A DNA stretch of 64,000 nucleotides. Origin: Crossaster papposus. Taxonomy: Eukaryota > Echinodermata > Asteroidea > Velatida > Solasteridae. A model generated the notes under the pieces. It made no database searches. It saw only the letters and a list, made by a program, of their open reading frames with translations, and had not been told where the DNA came from. The stretch spans positions 1,612,001-1,676,000 of the forward strand of contig JBAIAA010000096.1 in assembly GCA_037893245.1 (NCBI GenBank), written 5' to 3'. The position numbers and the translations under genes are program-made. This document shows, piece by piece, positions 20,981 to 32,218 of the stretch (positions are counted from its first letter, which is position 1; each line of letters opens with the position of its first letter).

Positions 20981-21560
20981 AGGTGGACTACAACGGAATA
21001 ATGATAAAGGCTGTGTTGCTGTTTTTGTTCGAGAAATGTATAATGATTACTAATATAGGCCTATCATTAGTATTCAATAAAACTTGTTCCTTCATTCAAA
21101 AAACAAACAAAATTGATCGGCGTTCTACGACCCAGAAAAACTCAGTTTCAGCAAAAGCCCTTAACTCATGAATAATTCATACTTTGTGTGTGACGTACTA
21201 CCCATGACGATTTACTCGGGTCGATCGTGTGCGTGCATTTTTACGCATACATAATACACACGGAATAATATGGCGTCTTTTGTTTACTCTCGGTTGCTCA
21301 TGGGTAGTACGTCATCACTTTTCGCTGGTTTACAAGTCCGCTGGTACTATATCGTAGATTTCATTGTGGTTTTCAGTGGATCTTTGCCGGGAACCAGTAC
21401 AGGGCGGGAAATTTCAAAATCGAAGTCTAATTTTTTCGGTCAAATTGCAGCAAAATTATTTAGAGAAAAACTTGACCGTAACAATAAAGTGTTACCTGAA
21501 CACAACATAAACAAGGTCCGATAATAAATTTAATGTGTGAGTTTTCGTTGTAGTCCATCT
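20981..21560. mobile_element. TTAA-flanked MITE, AGGTGGACTACAACG ends
   Basis: Termini AGGTGGACTACAACG and CGTTGTAGTCCATCT with TTAA exactly outside each (20977-20980, 21561-21564). A second palindromic unit is nested at about 21189-21316 (TGACGTACTACCCATGA .. TCATGGGTAGTACGTCA). Confidence 0.9.
21189..21316. mobile_element. Nested palindromic element
   Basis: Outer words GTGACGTACTACCCATGA and TCATGGGTAGTACGTCA are inverted copies; about 125 bp, no coding. Lies inside 20981-21560. Confidence 0.7.
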
Positions 21561-21564
21561 TTAA

Positions 21565-22281
21565 ACTTGCGACGTGCGGCCATTTTGTTTTTACACGAAC
21601 ACGCTTCCGTACTTTTTTTTAAAGTCGGTTGTATTTCGTGTGTAACCCCAATGCTGTTCGGTTTTATGGCTCTATATGTCAAAACAGTACTTTACATGTG
21701 TCTGAATACATTCGATCCCAGCTGGTGTTGTTGAATGGGGCAAGGCAACATAGCATGATTAATTGCTTGGGTAGGTCTGGTAAACCCAGACTTGAATAGC
21801 CCCTTTATGTACACAAAGTAATTAGATACTCGTGGGACAGCACTTTCCTTTGCAAAAAGCTGTGTCACCGGTTTAACCAGGGTTCAAGCGGCACTTACCA
21901 TGAAATTCGGCATGCTTTGAACTAGGAATACATGTAATATGATATTTGTTTAACAAATGATGAAAAAGCGAAAAAAAAGCGCGGTGGCACGTCGCAGGGA
22001 AAAATCACTGATTTTCTATAGCGTTTTATATTATTTGGTTTCGCCTAAAATCAAAGTCTATGTTTTACTACTTTAAGAAATTTGGGTTAGAATGTTGTTC
22101 TTGTTTAAATGTTCTCATTCAAAACAAAAAAATGTGACACCCCTAAAAGCGAACACAATCTTCTCAAATTGACATGTAATCCCCGTTCACTATAATGGAT
22201 GGAAAAACTGCACCAAGAGTGTACCCAAAAATACACACAGGCCCCGCAAGTCATTATACTATAATGTTATCACCCTAATAA
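21565..22281. other. Intergenic / 3' flank of the minus-strand gene
   Basis: AT-rich, no coding exon recognised. It would hold the 3' untranslated region of the gene ending at 22282. Confidence 0.4.
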
Positions 22282-25200
22282 TTAGTTGTTTAATCTCTTC
22301 ACGTACACCGTGTACAAGACGACGGGTTTCACGCACTTGTCTGGCACGGTTATTCCTTCAAATGTGCTATTCAGACACTTGGTCAGCCTGACGTGCATGC
22401 CCTGCCCGAGAACGGGAGCCGAGGAAACGTATTCCGCATAATTACGAAACGGATCCGGATTATCTGTTGGAAAAAGTTATTTCTCAAATAAACTTTTTTT
22501 TTACTAGCTCCCGTCAGAGGACGTGTATTACGGATTACAAATAAACACGTCACAAGCGGAAATACCAGGGTGTGCTACCCATAGATGCGGGCCTGATAAA
22601 CCCGTCTCGGATGGAAGTTCATCAAAAATAATCCCGCGCCTGGGCACGGTCAATGTCGAACTAATCCCGAAGAAACAAATGGCTCATCAACCGTTCCAAA
22701 ACGGTACCCTCACCAACCCCCTCCAAATGGTGTGCCAAGCTATAATTAACCCTTCATCGCACACATTCCAGTGACACTCCACGATGGGTTAAAGGAAAGT
22801 TGATTAATTGTAGAAGGGAAGTGCAGCAAAACAAAACACCTGAAGCAAACAACTCACCCAACAGGACATCCTCTTCTATTTGCGGGAAGCACGCCCTGAT
22901 ATACCCGGACTCGCTCGCTGAATTTGCATGAAAATGTGAATTTAAAGTATGTGGATGCCATTTTAAAAATTATTTTGTTTAAATCTGTTGTTTTGCGGCC
23001 AAATTCGTTTTGAATGCAAAAACACATAATGCCCTTTCCTATATTGTCACAAGATTTGTCTATGGCGAGCCGATATTCTAGAGCTATTTAGAGAGATCTC
23101 TAAATGGATTAGAGATATCTTTAATTATTTAAAGATATCTACAATTATTTTTAGATATCCCTAATGATTTTGAATAATCTATTTTAGAGCTAATTCAATG
23201 AGTAATTACATTGGCCCGGCATAGACGAATTTTGTGAGCCTACCAAGTTTTGGTGCATTAAGATTCGTTGCCCCAGAGTAACTAAACGGAAACAAACGTA
23301 CCAGTGAATCCCAGAGACTCTGCCGGGTGGAACGTCACGTTCACATCACAACAGGGTAAGGCCACATAAAAAAAATTACTTGTTTAGCGTCCCCGCCCGA
23401 CCCTGAAAAACCCACCCGACCACTTTTTTATTTTATTTTTTATTTTTTTTTAAATGCGCTAAAAGACCGCCACAGTGCATTTTCTACTGTTGCAAACGCT
23501 AGCAGACGAAATTTCCGGTGCCAGCGCACCTATCGGCAGAAACTTAAACATTTGGGTTCGACCTTAACGCTGGTCCGCTAGCCAAATTCTAGTCAAAACA
23601 TCGGCGGTCTAGTCAAAACCCTTTCCTAAGTAGTCCGGCGGTCTAGTGAAAAAATGCAAAGATTAAAGCTAAAAGCGCACACGTCTGTAGAAGCTTATCG
23701 AAAATCGCAATACCAGTTCCTAAAAGATTACAATGACCCAACTGAGTTTCTTGAAAAGACCAACATCAAAGCCTCAGAACCGCAGCTCACCACTTCCCGA
23801 GTGACAAGATTGTTATCCATGAGGTCCAGTTAAAAAAATCTTCATTGTCATTGGGTGTTGACTTTCCTTTTTCAGCACAGACATTCACTCAACACAAAGT
23901 GCTACTCAAAGAATGTTGTTCAAGCCCGCTTATCTCCAACAAAGATACATTGTATTTACTTACGCCAACCCTTGCCAGGCAGATACAGAATTTATTTAAT
24001 AGGCCCTGGTCGGTGTATTCCTGGAGTGAATTTATTTATCTCTAGACCCAACGGATTAAGTTGGCTGTAAGTAATTTTGCAAAAGTTTGCCGTACCTATT
24101 TACAAAATGTATTAAGATGAACAGAAAAAAAGATTATATTCCTAAGGTTAATTATGTTATTGTCTTTGTTTTTAAAGAAAAAAAAGAAGAAAGGATACTT
24201 AAAGACTTATTTGAATGAACTTCTAAAATTTTCCCAACCGATTTCAGGGGTAAATAATAATACGATTTATTCTTGGTTTTTCTGATATATAAGAAAATCG
24301 ACATACAGGTACACCTGACAACTACAAGGCTAGCGAAATCAATTCCAGGTTTATTTAATAACATTTATTTCTGTTTTTATTGTTTTTTTAAAAGAAAGAG
24401 AAAAAAAAATAAACGGAACCTTAACACCTTATATTTTGAGCTCATAAACAATTTTCCAACAAATTTAGGGGCAAAATTTAATACGATTTATTTTCCGTTT
24501 TTCTTGTCTTTAACAAAAACGATCTATTTCGTGGAAATTGTAAAAGCTCGTTACATTTTTTAATTTATAATGGTTCCGTGATGTAATTTTACATAATAAA
24601 CGCTTTATAGTGCCAGAGAAATAAAGTAAAACCACAGGAGAAATATTCGGGAGTATTTTCCGAATATATTCCAAGTAGGGGTAAGAAATCCAGACAATGA
24701 TTGACAGCTGACCTACAAAATGTATACATTGTATCAGCCAGTAGACTTTGGAATTTCAATAGGCTGGGAAATGTCACTTTGTGGCATATAATTTACACCC
24801 AATGAAAAGAAGAGATTGTTAGAAGGAAGAACAAGATTGGACGTTTTTTTTTATGGGATGGTTTATTTTTGAGGGGGGGGGGGGGGGGGGAGAACACACA
24901 GTCAATAACGAGACTGCCTCATATATGTAAAACTATTGCATTACATTGCCTTTGAGTGCAGTTCGCCGCAGCTGCTTGCTTACGAACAAAGTAGCTTAAA
25001 ATGTGAAAAAAAAACATCTTTTCCTTTTAATCTTTTGACAGTTTTATTGGATATTGTACTGTTTAACATTGAATAAAACTGTTCTTTTAAGCAAAGTTTG
25101 GAATTAAACCTTAATACATCCCCAGTATGCCATCTGAGATGTAAAGTGGGCAACATTGGTGCACGTCTTCCTCTGGTGTGGACACCTTGTATAAAAAAAA

Positions 25201-25297
25201 AAAAAAAAAAAAAAACCTCCCTCCCGACCCTAAACATTTTAAGTGGCCGGACGCTAAACAAGTAATTTTTTTTATGTGGCCTAATGTAAACACAGCT
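22282..25297 (-). CDS. Unrecognised multi-exon gene, probably extracellular; 3' exons, one split by a transposon
   Basis: Three minus-strand exons join in phase. The last (22463-22282) has a GAGAAATAACTTTTTCCAACAG-type acceptor and encodes NPDPFRNYAEYVSSAPVLGQ..KCLNSTFEG..KRLNN then TAA. The middle one (22917-22858) encodes SESGYIRACFPQIEEDVLL with donor TTGG/GTGAGT. The upstream one ends at 23302 with donor ACTG/GTACGT and encodes CCDVNVTFHPAESLGFT. That exon is broken at 23357 by the 1.9-kb element 23360-25281; across one TAA copy the frame continues to VFTLP (25285-25297), with a possible acceptor GTTCAG at 25298. Paired Cys and N-glycosylation sequons (NVT, NST) suggest a secreted or ectodomain protein. 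The family is not recognised and the 5' end is unresolved. Confidence 0.62.
22497..22680 (-). mobile_element. CCAGTTCGC-family MITE fragment
   Basis: AATAAACACGTCACAAGC, CAGGGTGTGCTACCC, GTCTCGGATGGAAGTTCATC and ATAATCCCGCGCCTGGGCAC parallel copy 3 (4389-4618). It lies in the intron between the last two exons of the minus-strand gene. Terminal TTAA is not preserved. Confidence 0.6.
23075..23200. repeat. AT-rich tract of AGATATCT / AGAGATCTCT palindromes
   Basis: Successive near-palindromes (AGAGAGATCTCTAAATGG, AGAGATATCTTTAATT, AAAGATATCTACAATT, TTAGATATCCCTAA) about 26 bp apart. Intron of the minus-strand gene; function unknown. Confidence 0.6.
23360..25281. mobile_element. 1.9-kb TIR element with TAA duplication (Harbinger-like), inserted in an exon
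   Basis: Ends GGCCACATAAAAAAAATTAC and its exact reverse complement; similarity extends through TTGTTTAGCGTCC. The trinucleotide TAA occurs at both junctions (23357-23359, 25282-25284), the TWA-type duplication of PIF/Harbinger elements. The interior is AT-rich, has a G run near 24880-24900 and an internal direct repeat (AATACGATTTATT at about 24260 and 24480), and no transposase ORF, so it is non-autonomous. Related shorter copy: 40745-41143. Confidence 0.85.
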
Positions 25298-25335
25298 CTG
25301 AACGCACGAAGAGCGACTTTGCCAAGCGTGCTAGC

Positions 25336-25342
25336 TATATAT
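25336..25342 (+). promoter_or_regulatory. TATA-like box of the PY-motif gene
   Basis: CTATATATGC about 80 bp before the ATG at 25417, leaving room for a start site near 25365 and a short leader. It lies only about 55 bp from the end of the transposon 23360-25281. Confidence 0.45.
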
Positions 25343-25416
25343 GCATGACGCAGAGTCCAAACTCCATGATAAACACGTATGTAAGCGTCGATCGGCATGT
25401 GGTAAACCCCTCAAAA

Positions 25417-28400
25417 ATGGCGAACTGGGGTCGTTACGCGACACTGGTGCTCGGAATATTGCAGATTTGTATACGGTCGTCTGCAGAAGGTAGGTATCAT
25501 ACAATTGGGGGCTGCTCCTTGGTACTAAATTCATTTCAGTAAACATGTCTAAATGTTCATGTTTGGATTTTGGCCGCAGAAAATTTGAATTAGGCTGGGG
25601 GAATGGGCTTATGTAATAGGGCCTACCCAGCTGTAGGCTAAAGCAAAATATCACTGCTGGTAATTAAGTAGCAAGCTTTGGTAAAAGTAGTTTTTCTAGG
25701 CCTTCTTTTACTAATATTTTGATAATAAATATACTGCTGCTGATAGTGTGGCTGGCGATATTGTTTAATTGCTTTCCCAACTACTTATTAGCCGGGGTTG
25801 TGTAGTACGCCTCTTCTCCCCCATGACATTTCACAAAGTAGAAAATAATGGTATTATTATACAAATACTGTGACTATGGGCGCCAAAAAACCTGCGTTCA
25901 GTAGTACGTATCTGAGGTACCCCAAAATGCTTTGAAATAATGCTTAAAAAAAACAGGAAGAATATTCCCAGGATATTCTTCTGCATAAGTTTTTCCCTCC
26001 CTAACTTCCAAACTCTGGTACCCTCTTTTAATGGTCTTTTCTCAGCAGGCTTCTTCCGTATAATAGTAACCTTGGGGAGATATTCCAGTTTATTTGTTAA
26101 ACTTTCCTACCTAAATTGTACATTATTCTACCCCCACGAAATTTGATTTAGACCACAATCAATCGATCTAGCCTATTTAAAAGGTTGCCTCTAAATAGGA
26201 TCTGCGGCATTAATGTCACTTGTGTCCCTAATGAAACAAGAACATTATACGCTATAAGTGTCTCCCTATAGGGTGTGTACATAATGTGGTTGTACGTTTA
26301 ATAAAAACAAATGAAAACGTATTCATTTACTAGTGTGATTGATTCTTCCACCAGATTGTCAAACGTATGTTTTATATGCACGCGCAACTTAACGTGCAAC
26401 AGAGTAATCCAAAGCGAATCGAACTCGCGGTAGGCCCTAAAGTGCGTGTCGCACTCCAGCTCCGTGTCGACAAACCTTACGTGGTATGTCGACGGTGTCG
26501 AGCAGACAAAAACTCATGGTAGATACCAGATGTTTATGATACAAAGTACACTCAATGCGCATTAATACCTCCTTAAACTTTACATTTTGTTTATTTTTGA
26601 GATGGCGAAGCTACAGAAGTGTGTACAAATACTAAAAAAAGTATATTGCAAATCTATGTAAAATAAAAACAAAGTCCCCACTTAAATATTCATTCCAGAA
26701 AACTTTCATATTTGTTTCTCATTGTGAAGGATAAAATTGACATCAAATATTTAGAATTATACGGTTTCTCTGGACATGTATTTGGCCCAAACAAATTGGT
26801 ATAACAACAAAAATCTTTTTATAATAATAACAACCCAAACAAATTATGTGATTACATTTTACAAATTAACAGTTAAATGAAATAGAAAGTGCTGGCAAAT
26901 CAGACATGAACTATACGTTTTTATACGATTCTTATTTTACAGGTTCCCTTGTCACGGCAACGCCTACCGACGCCGCACCGCCATCAACTCCTCGAGATGA
27001 CACCGTGATCTTCATAGCTGTCATAGTTGGTACGCTAGCGTTTCTGACCTTAATAGTCACCTGCTGGCGTTTCCTTAAACGCAACGTTCCTAGTGAACCA
27101 CCCACTCAAGCAACTCGCACAACCACTATGTCTTCGCGTAAGCTTCCTTCTTTATATAATCCTTATTTTCTAATCGGCGAGTTTTATGAGCTGAAACTGT
27201 TTTCTAGCTATCGCCTTTGTGTATTTAAATTATAGAAGTCGTCAACATTTTACTGATGCACCACCTGCTGTAATCTTCCATAAAACAAAACAAAAAGCAA
27301 TGTCTCAAACTATTCAATTTTCTTTCTGTTTCTTATAGACGTGCTGCCAATTGCCAGAACTGTTTCGGTTGTTCTGCCAAATACGTAAGTCACAGTATTC
27401 GGTTGATCTTCGCTTCTCTGTGTTGGAGCAATACAGGGTGGTCAACAGAAAAAGCAACCTCATAATTACACTATTCAGAGACCTACACTTTTATATGTAT
27501 ACGGATAGGAAATTTTGTCGGAAGAAAAAGGATACAAGAACTCCCGATTTGGTCCAGTAGTTTTTATTCCAGCACCATTTTTGTAAACCAAAGTCGGGGA
27601 CTATAATTGTGACCTGCTCACACGAAATCAGAATAAAGAAGACATGTTAAATATGTTGAGAAATTGGTATTTCCAGATTCCTTGAATTCTTAGCTTTAAA
27701 ATGATTATAATTTATTGGGTAGGGTATTACAAAATATATATAATATTGAGCAAAACCAGGGATCATTACACACATCAAATTAAGAATAGTTACTGAAAAA
27801 ACATAAATTTGCGATCAAAAAGTGTCACAAACGCCGACACGAACGAGGTAAACAAAGCATGTGAGTAACGGTTGTCGGGGGGTTTCCCAACAGCTAGACC
27901 AAAAAAACGACTACTGTCAAATCGGCTATTTCAATCATAACTCAATATAGCATAGCGCGACTTCACGCCGTTTTCGTGGAAGCAGGTCACAATAAGCCAT
28001 TTGCGCGTGACCCCGAGTTAAATTTGAATAACATCTGGTACACTGACTTGCTCATATAGCTTGGCACAGTTTAACTTTAAATTCTCCAGACCAAAGACGC
28101 TGTTGCTATATCACGTGATTCGGGGCAAGCCAATACGCGTCATACGCTAGCAACCCCCAGCTCTGGAATGGTCTGGTGTCTTTTTGCCATTCTCACCCAT
28201 TGTAAACAATGTATTGGTGCTGAGCGTCTCTTACGTAACTATGCAAAAGCTTGCCCCGAATCACGTGATATAGCAACAGTGTCTTTGGTCTGGAGAATTT
28301 AAAGTTAAACTGTGCCAAGCTATGTGAACAAGTCAGTGTACCAGATATTATTTAAATTTAACTCGGGGTCACGCGCAAATGGCTTATTAGGATTATTGCA

Positions 28401-29935
28401 CACAGTGAACATCCATGATCCAAGACATTGGCTCACAAAAATGCTGGAATCAACACCAATGAACCGAAGCGGAAGTTCCTGGTATCATTTTCCTTCTAAT
28501 AAAATGTTCTAGCCATGCATATCAATGATTTAGGTCCCTAGAAATTGAAAGTATGAGGTTGCGTTTTTACTCGACCACCCTGTTTATACAACACCTGAAT
28601 AAATCCCCGTCATCCGATTGGTGGATCGTCGATCACGTGCATTGAATTATTCGACCCATCACACGACGCGAACCCGCACCGCCCAAAACACAAAATGCAT
28701 TAACAAAAAATTCACCAGCTTATTAGTGATACTACACGTTTCTTACATTGATGTAAGCACAAGTTTACAAGTTACCAATAAGATGGAACGCAGTATAACC
28801 TCATTATACTACAGTGGTATCAATTAGCTATAGGTGGACAATTTTAATAATAGTTGGTAGCGAGAGTACAATCGTTTCCTTTGCAAGACAATGCATATGA
28901 CCCTTAATACAACCCATACGCAGTTTCATCTTACTCTCATTCTCTCGTGTAATCCCACAGACGGTCGTTTGTGTACAGTGAAAGTGCCATCGAATTGCCA
29001 CCAACCTACGAAGATGCAATAGGTAAGGTGGAAATCATCACGTTAATCGTAGATGCCATTTTCCAGTTGTGCACCCTGTGGACTCGACCAAAATGCAGCT
29101 TCTCAGCGACGAGTAAAGATGATTATTCCCTGATTATTATACTATACAGGTTTTCTTAGCCCCCCCCAAAAAAAAAAAAAAAAAAATCATTCAAATTTAC
29201 CAACTCTAGAATTAAGTTTCGTCCGAGAAAACAAATTCACACGCTTTTACTAAAGCAATAGTCATTAACCATTCAATTTCAAAATATGGTCACTTTATTT
29301 AAGCATCGTTTTGGAAATACTCCTCATTAAATATCAAATTCGTCTAAGCTTTTCGTCTTATCAATCAATTTCAAACTTGTTAACATTTTAAATTAGTATG
29401 TTGTTTGCTTGACACAATCACACACTGGAGTAATATTTAGCATAAGTTTGAAATTAATTGATGTAAGACGAATTCGATCTCAGCAACACGCGAGACAAAT
29501 TCGGTCTGTAATAACGAATCCCCCCCCCCCCCCAAAGAAATGTTTAAAATAATAGAGTGACCATTATTTGACATTAAATGGTAAATGACTAAATTGGTTT
29601 GGGAAAGCGTGTGAATGTTTTTGGTTTTAACGAAATTGATGCGAGAGTTGGTGAATTTGAATAATTTGAGTGCATTGTGTGGACTCGACCATGCTGTGGC
29701 CGCGTCCTTAGCAATTCAGCTTCGATTAAGGATGATTATCCCCCAATTATTATAAAATATTATAGATATGGAGGGAACCGAGTTAGATCTACCTCCGACG
29801 TACGAAGAGCAAGAAGATGATTTTGAGGCAGTCACTATAGGAGGAGGAGGAGAAAGAAGAAGAAAAAGAAGAGGAGGAGGAGGAGGAATAGAAGAAGGGG
29901 ATGCGGAGTCTCAAGGACAGTCTGCTGATGAATGA
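25417..29935 (+). CDS. Single-pass membrane protein with two PPTY (PY) motifs, five exons
   Basis: Exons 25417-25489, 26943-27137, 27339-27384, 28961-29022, 29766-29935; all GT/AG, phases consistent, 546 nt, 181 residues plus TGA. Signal peptide at residues 1-23 (YATLVLGILQICI), short Thr/Pro ectodomain (about 24-45), transmembrane helix 46-66 (VIFIAVIVGTLAFLTLIVTC), basic stop-transfer WRFLKR. The cytoplasmic tail has ELPPTYEDA (PPTY 118-121) and DLPPTYEEQ (135-138), then a GGA/GAA-coded Gly/Arg/Glu-rich end. PPxY motifs bind WW domains, typically of NEDD4-family ubiquitin ligases, so an adaptor or trafficking role is inferred. The start was chosen because it directly precedes the signal peptide; in-frame upstream ATGs (25345, 25366) give a poorer N-terminus. 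The layout recalls WBP1/PRRG-like proteins, but no orthologue is recognised. Confidence 0.83.
25490..26942. other. Intron 1 of the PY-motif gene
   Basis: AT-rich, apart from a GC-richer island at 26404-26519 with an open minus-strand frame of about 70 codons and a donor-like CAC/GTAAGG. The island could be an upstream exon of the minus-strand gene, but this cannot be settled. Confidence 0.4.
27609..27990. mobile_element. MITE, GTGACCTGCTC ends
   Basis: GTGACCTGCTCACACGAAA at left; TTTTCGTGGAAGCAGGTCAC at right. About 75 bp of its right part matches 5363-5440 in reverse (TAACTCAATATAGCATAGC). Related ends (GTGACCCGCTCCATCG) bound the elements 33744-33996 and 36174-36426. Confidence 0.7.
27991..28388 (-). 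mobile_element. Foldback MITE, AATAAGCCATTTGCGC family, copy 2
   Basis: About 140-bp inverted arms as in 18024-18415. The unique centre (TGGTCTGGTGTC, ACAATGTATTGGTGCTGA) is in the opposite orientation to copy 1. Confidence 0.88.
29190..29661. mobile_element. TIR element in the last intron of the PY-motif gene
   Basis: TTCAAATTTACCAACTCT and AGAGTTGGTGAATTTGAA at the ends. Inner inverted words: CAAATTCACACGC / GCGTGTGAATG, TGGTCACT / AGTGACCA and AATTCGTCT / AGACGAATT. Contains C14 at 29521. Confidence 0.8.
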
Positions 29936-30900
29936 CAAGATGATACGATCACATACAATTGCATGTGTCTATGAAGTCACATGGGACCGCCAATCGGCTG
30001 GTCATATTGGGCCGCAAATCGGCTGGTCACAATTTGCAGAGAAAATTACTACCTTTGGTCGTGTTCCCATGGTCGATGTCAAGCGTTTTCTCGCAATGGT
30101 TGAACTGTTGTCGGTCCCCTTCTCTTTTAAAAGTAGGGGAATCGGCAGAGATTCTTTGCTTTTTGCAGGCAGTCTCAACTCGCGTGTCCAAGATGTGAGC
30201 GAGTGTCTGATTTGCACGCAAGATTTCCTGGTTTCCTTCGGTGGGCTGCGCTTTCTTCGTGCGACACGGTACATACGCGGGTGCACAATTTGAACGATAT
30301 GTATGAACAAACTAGTGTACAACAAGGTTGACTGCTTGACCGCGAGATTGAGCTAAGAAAGCCCATACGTGGCTTTATATGCGTCACGAAGGTTGTGCAA
30401 CTGGACAATAGAGCATTGTCCTGAATGGTACAATACACAAACAGATGTCGTACGAATACGAATAGAAATTTCACATTCTGTAATGTACATTATAGTGACA
30501 GCTGTTTCATGTTGTTCTTTGCTTTGATCTTCATTGGGCTCAATGATTTGGCTCGGCTCGGCTTTTTATTTATTATTGCCATACTCACTAAAAACAGTGA
30601 CGTCATTAGACGCAGCCTTTAATGTTTGCCGGACGCGAAACAACGCGGTCTTTTACTTTCGCGCTGGTGTAGCTTCTAATAGGAAGTCCAGTATCTGAGC
30701 CACATTTATGGGGCTAAGTAACGGGCAACAATAATATTGCAAACATTTCAAAATCACACCAACACATTATCAAAGGGAAAAAAATGTTTAAGTCTGACGC
30801 CAGTTTTTTCTTCATTGTATCATCTAAATAAAGTCAGTCGGGACTTTATTATTTGCGTTGCGTGGCTTATATGGAGAGCGCGGCTGGATATTCTGTAAGT
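29936..30900 (+). other. 3' flank of the PY-motif gene
   Basis: No convincing exon. A repeated GCCGCMAATCGGCTGGTCA word occurs twice near 29990 and 30012. An AATAAA at 30827-30832 is a possible poly(A) signal. Confidence 0.35.
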
Positions 30901-30917
30901 TTTTCTTTCTTTTGTAA

Positions 30918-31492
30918 TGTACTATCATACTACTTTCTTTTGACAAAGTTTAGTCCATGAATTAGATGGGGTGAAATCAACCGGTTGTGTGGACGGTGTT
31001 GGGGGCACTTTGTGGGGGGGTCTGACCACAGACAAAAATAACCTATAGACGGACAGCACCTATGGAAATAAACGTCCAGGTACCGTAATTTCGAAAGCGC
31101 CTGACTAAGTATGAAATCGTGGGCGGAAGTGGTTGACAAATGTGCACGACTCTATGGAAAAACTTCCGGAGGACGGATACAAATCGGTAATTGCGGTTGA
31201 AAACGCAGCCGATGCCGACTAAAAATACTTTCATAGTTATGAATTTGTATTTTTTTGTCAAAAAGAATGAGTTCTCAGTTACAGAAATTAAACAATTTGC
31301 CCACCATTTGTGACTTTCATGAAATTTCACTCTGGCGCCCCCTGCTGTCCGTCTATTACGTCTGTGGTCTGACCACACCTTCCCAACCAGATATTTGATA
31401 AGTTTTTCTTTGTTTGTAATGTACTATCATACTACTTTGTTTTTACAAAGTTTGGTCCATGAATGAGATGGGGTGAAATCAACCGTCTGGGG
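30918..31492. repeat. Direct repeat pair with a MITE between
   Basis: GTACTATCATACTACTTT..GACAAAGTTTAGTCCATGA (30918-30985) recurs at 31420-31492 with few changes. Between them, 31024-31369 has ends GACCACAGAC and GTCTGTGGTC with inner TAGACGGACAGCA / TGCTGTCCGTCTA. Confidence 0.75.
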
Positions 31493-31499
31493 GCGCTTT

Positions 31500-32076
31500 T
31501 AAAGGGGGTCGTAAAAGAAGTTGTCTAGCTCAGGCAAAACAAAATTAATTAATTTTGGAGCAAATTTCCTTTATTTTTCAATGATAGTGCATTAAATTGA
31601 AACTAACAGATCGACAAATACGTCAGTATCGTCAGGTATTTCGACTGGCTGTAAACAGACATTGCGTAACATCTAGCAGACGATAATTGTTGTAAATTCT
31701 TACATCGTAATTTTGCAAACAATAATTCAAGCATCGCTTGGGGGCGCAATAATGAGCCGTAGGCTCTATCGTAGCCGCGTCCGAATTCCATTTACCTTAA
31801 TTAGCGCCTACGTAGACGTAACTGTAGCTGTAGACGTAGACCGTAGCTCTAGATACTTGTTTCGGACACGGCCTAAGTAACTTTAAGGGGTTAAACCTTC
31901 GGGGTGAAATGGGGTGAAATCTTATGGAGCTAGGTCTTAGACTAAAACGGTGTTCGATAAGCTATATAAATAATCGTATTATTGTGTGATATCACACGTG
32001 CTAGCATCAGCGTGTGGGCATCAAATAACACGGCTGCTGTGTGTGAGCTCACTGAGCCGTGAACCAAAGACAGAGG
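31500..32076. other. Intergenic, no gene seen
   Basis: Contains repeated CGTAGACGTAACTGTAGC/GTAGACGTAGACCGTAGC words near 31808-31850 and a TGATATCACAC palindrome; no coding support. Confidence 0.4.
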
Positions 32077-32218
32077 TATTACAAAACAATTGTTGTCTGC
32101 TGTGATGTGGGATATGACGTTTTGTACACCCTCGGGGACGCAGCACCCTCGGCTTTGCCTCAGGTGATATGCGTCCCTAATGCCCTATGCGTCCCTGAAC
32201 AACAATTGTTCAGTAATA
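32077..32218. mobile_element. Short TIR element, TATTACAAAACAATTGTTGT ends
   Basis: Inverted ends TATTACAAAACAATTG and CAATTGTTCAGTAATA; the centre contains CACCCTCGGCTTTGCCTC and twice ATGCGTCCCT. Confidence 0.65.

Larger units (their letters stand above)
27434..28582. mobile_element. CAGGGTGGTC-ended element containing two further elements
   Basis: CAGGGTGGTCAACAGAAAAAG and GACCACCCTG with GAGGTTGCGTTTTTACTC are inverted ends, sharing the AGCAACCTCAT / ATGAGGTTGC continuation. It contains 27609-27990 and 27991-28388. It lies in intron 3 of the PY-motif gene. Confidence 0.7.

Noticed and set aside
26404-26519. GC-rich island with an open minus frame (STYHVRFVDTELECDTHFRA) and a short ATG frame (MSFCLLDTVDIP) before a CAC/GTAAGG donor
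   Set aside because: It could be the first exon of the minus-strand gene, and the phase can be made to fit an alternative acceptor, but the two readings conflict and neither has a signal peptide; not firm enough to add.
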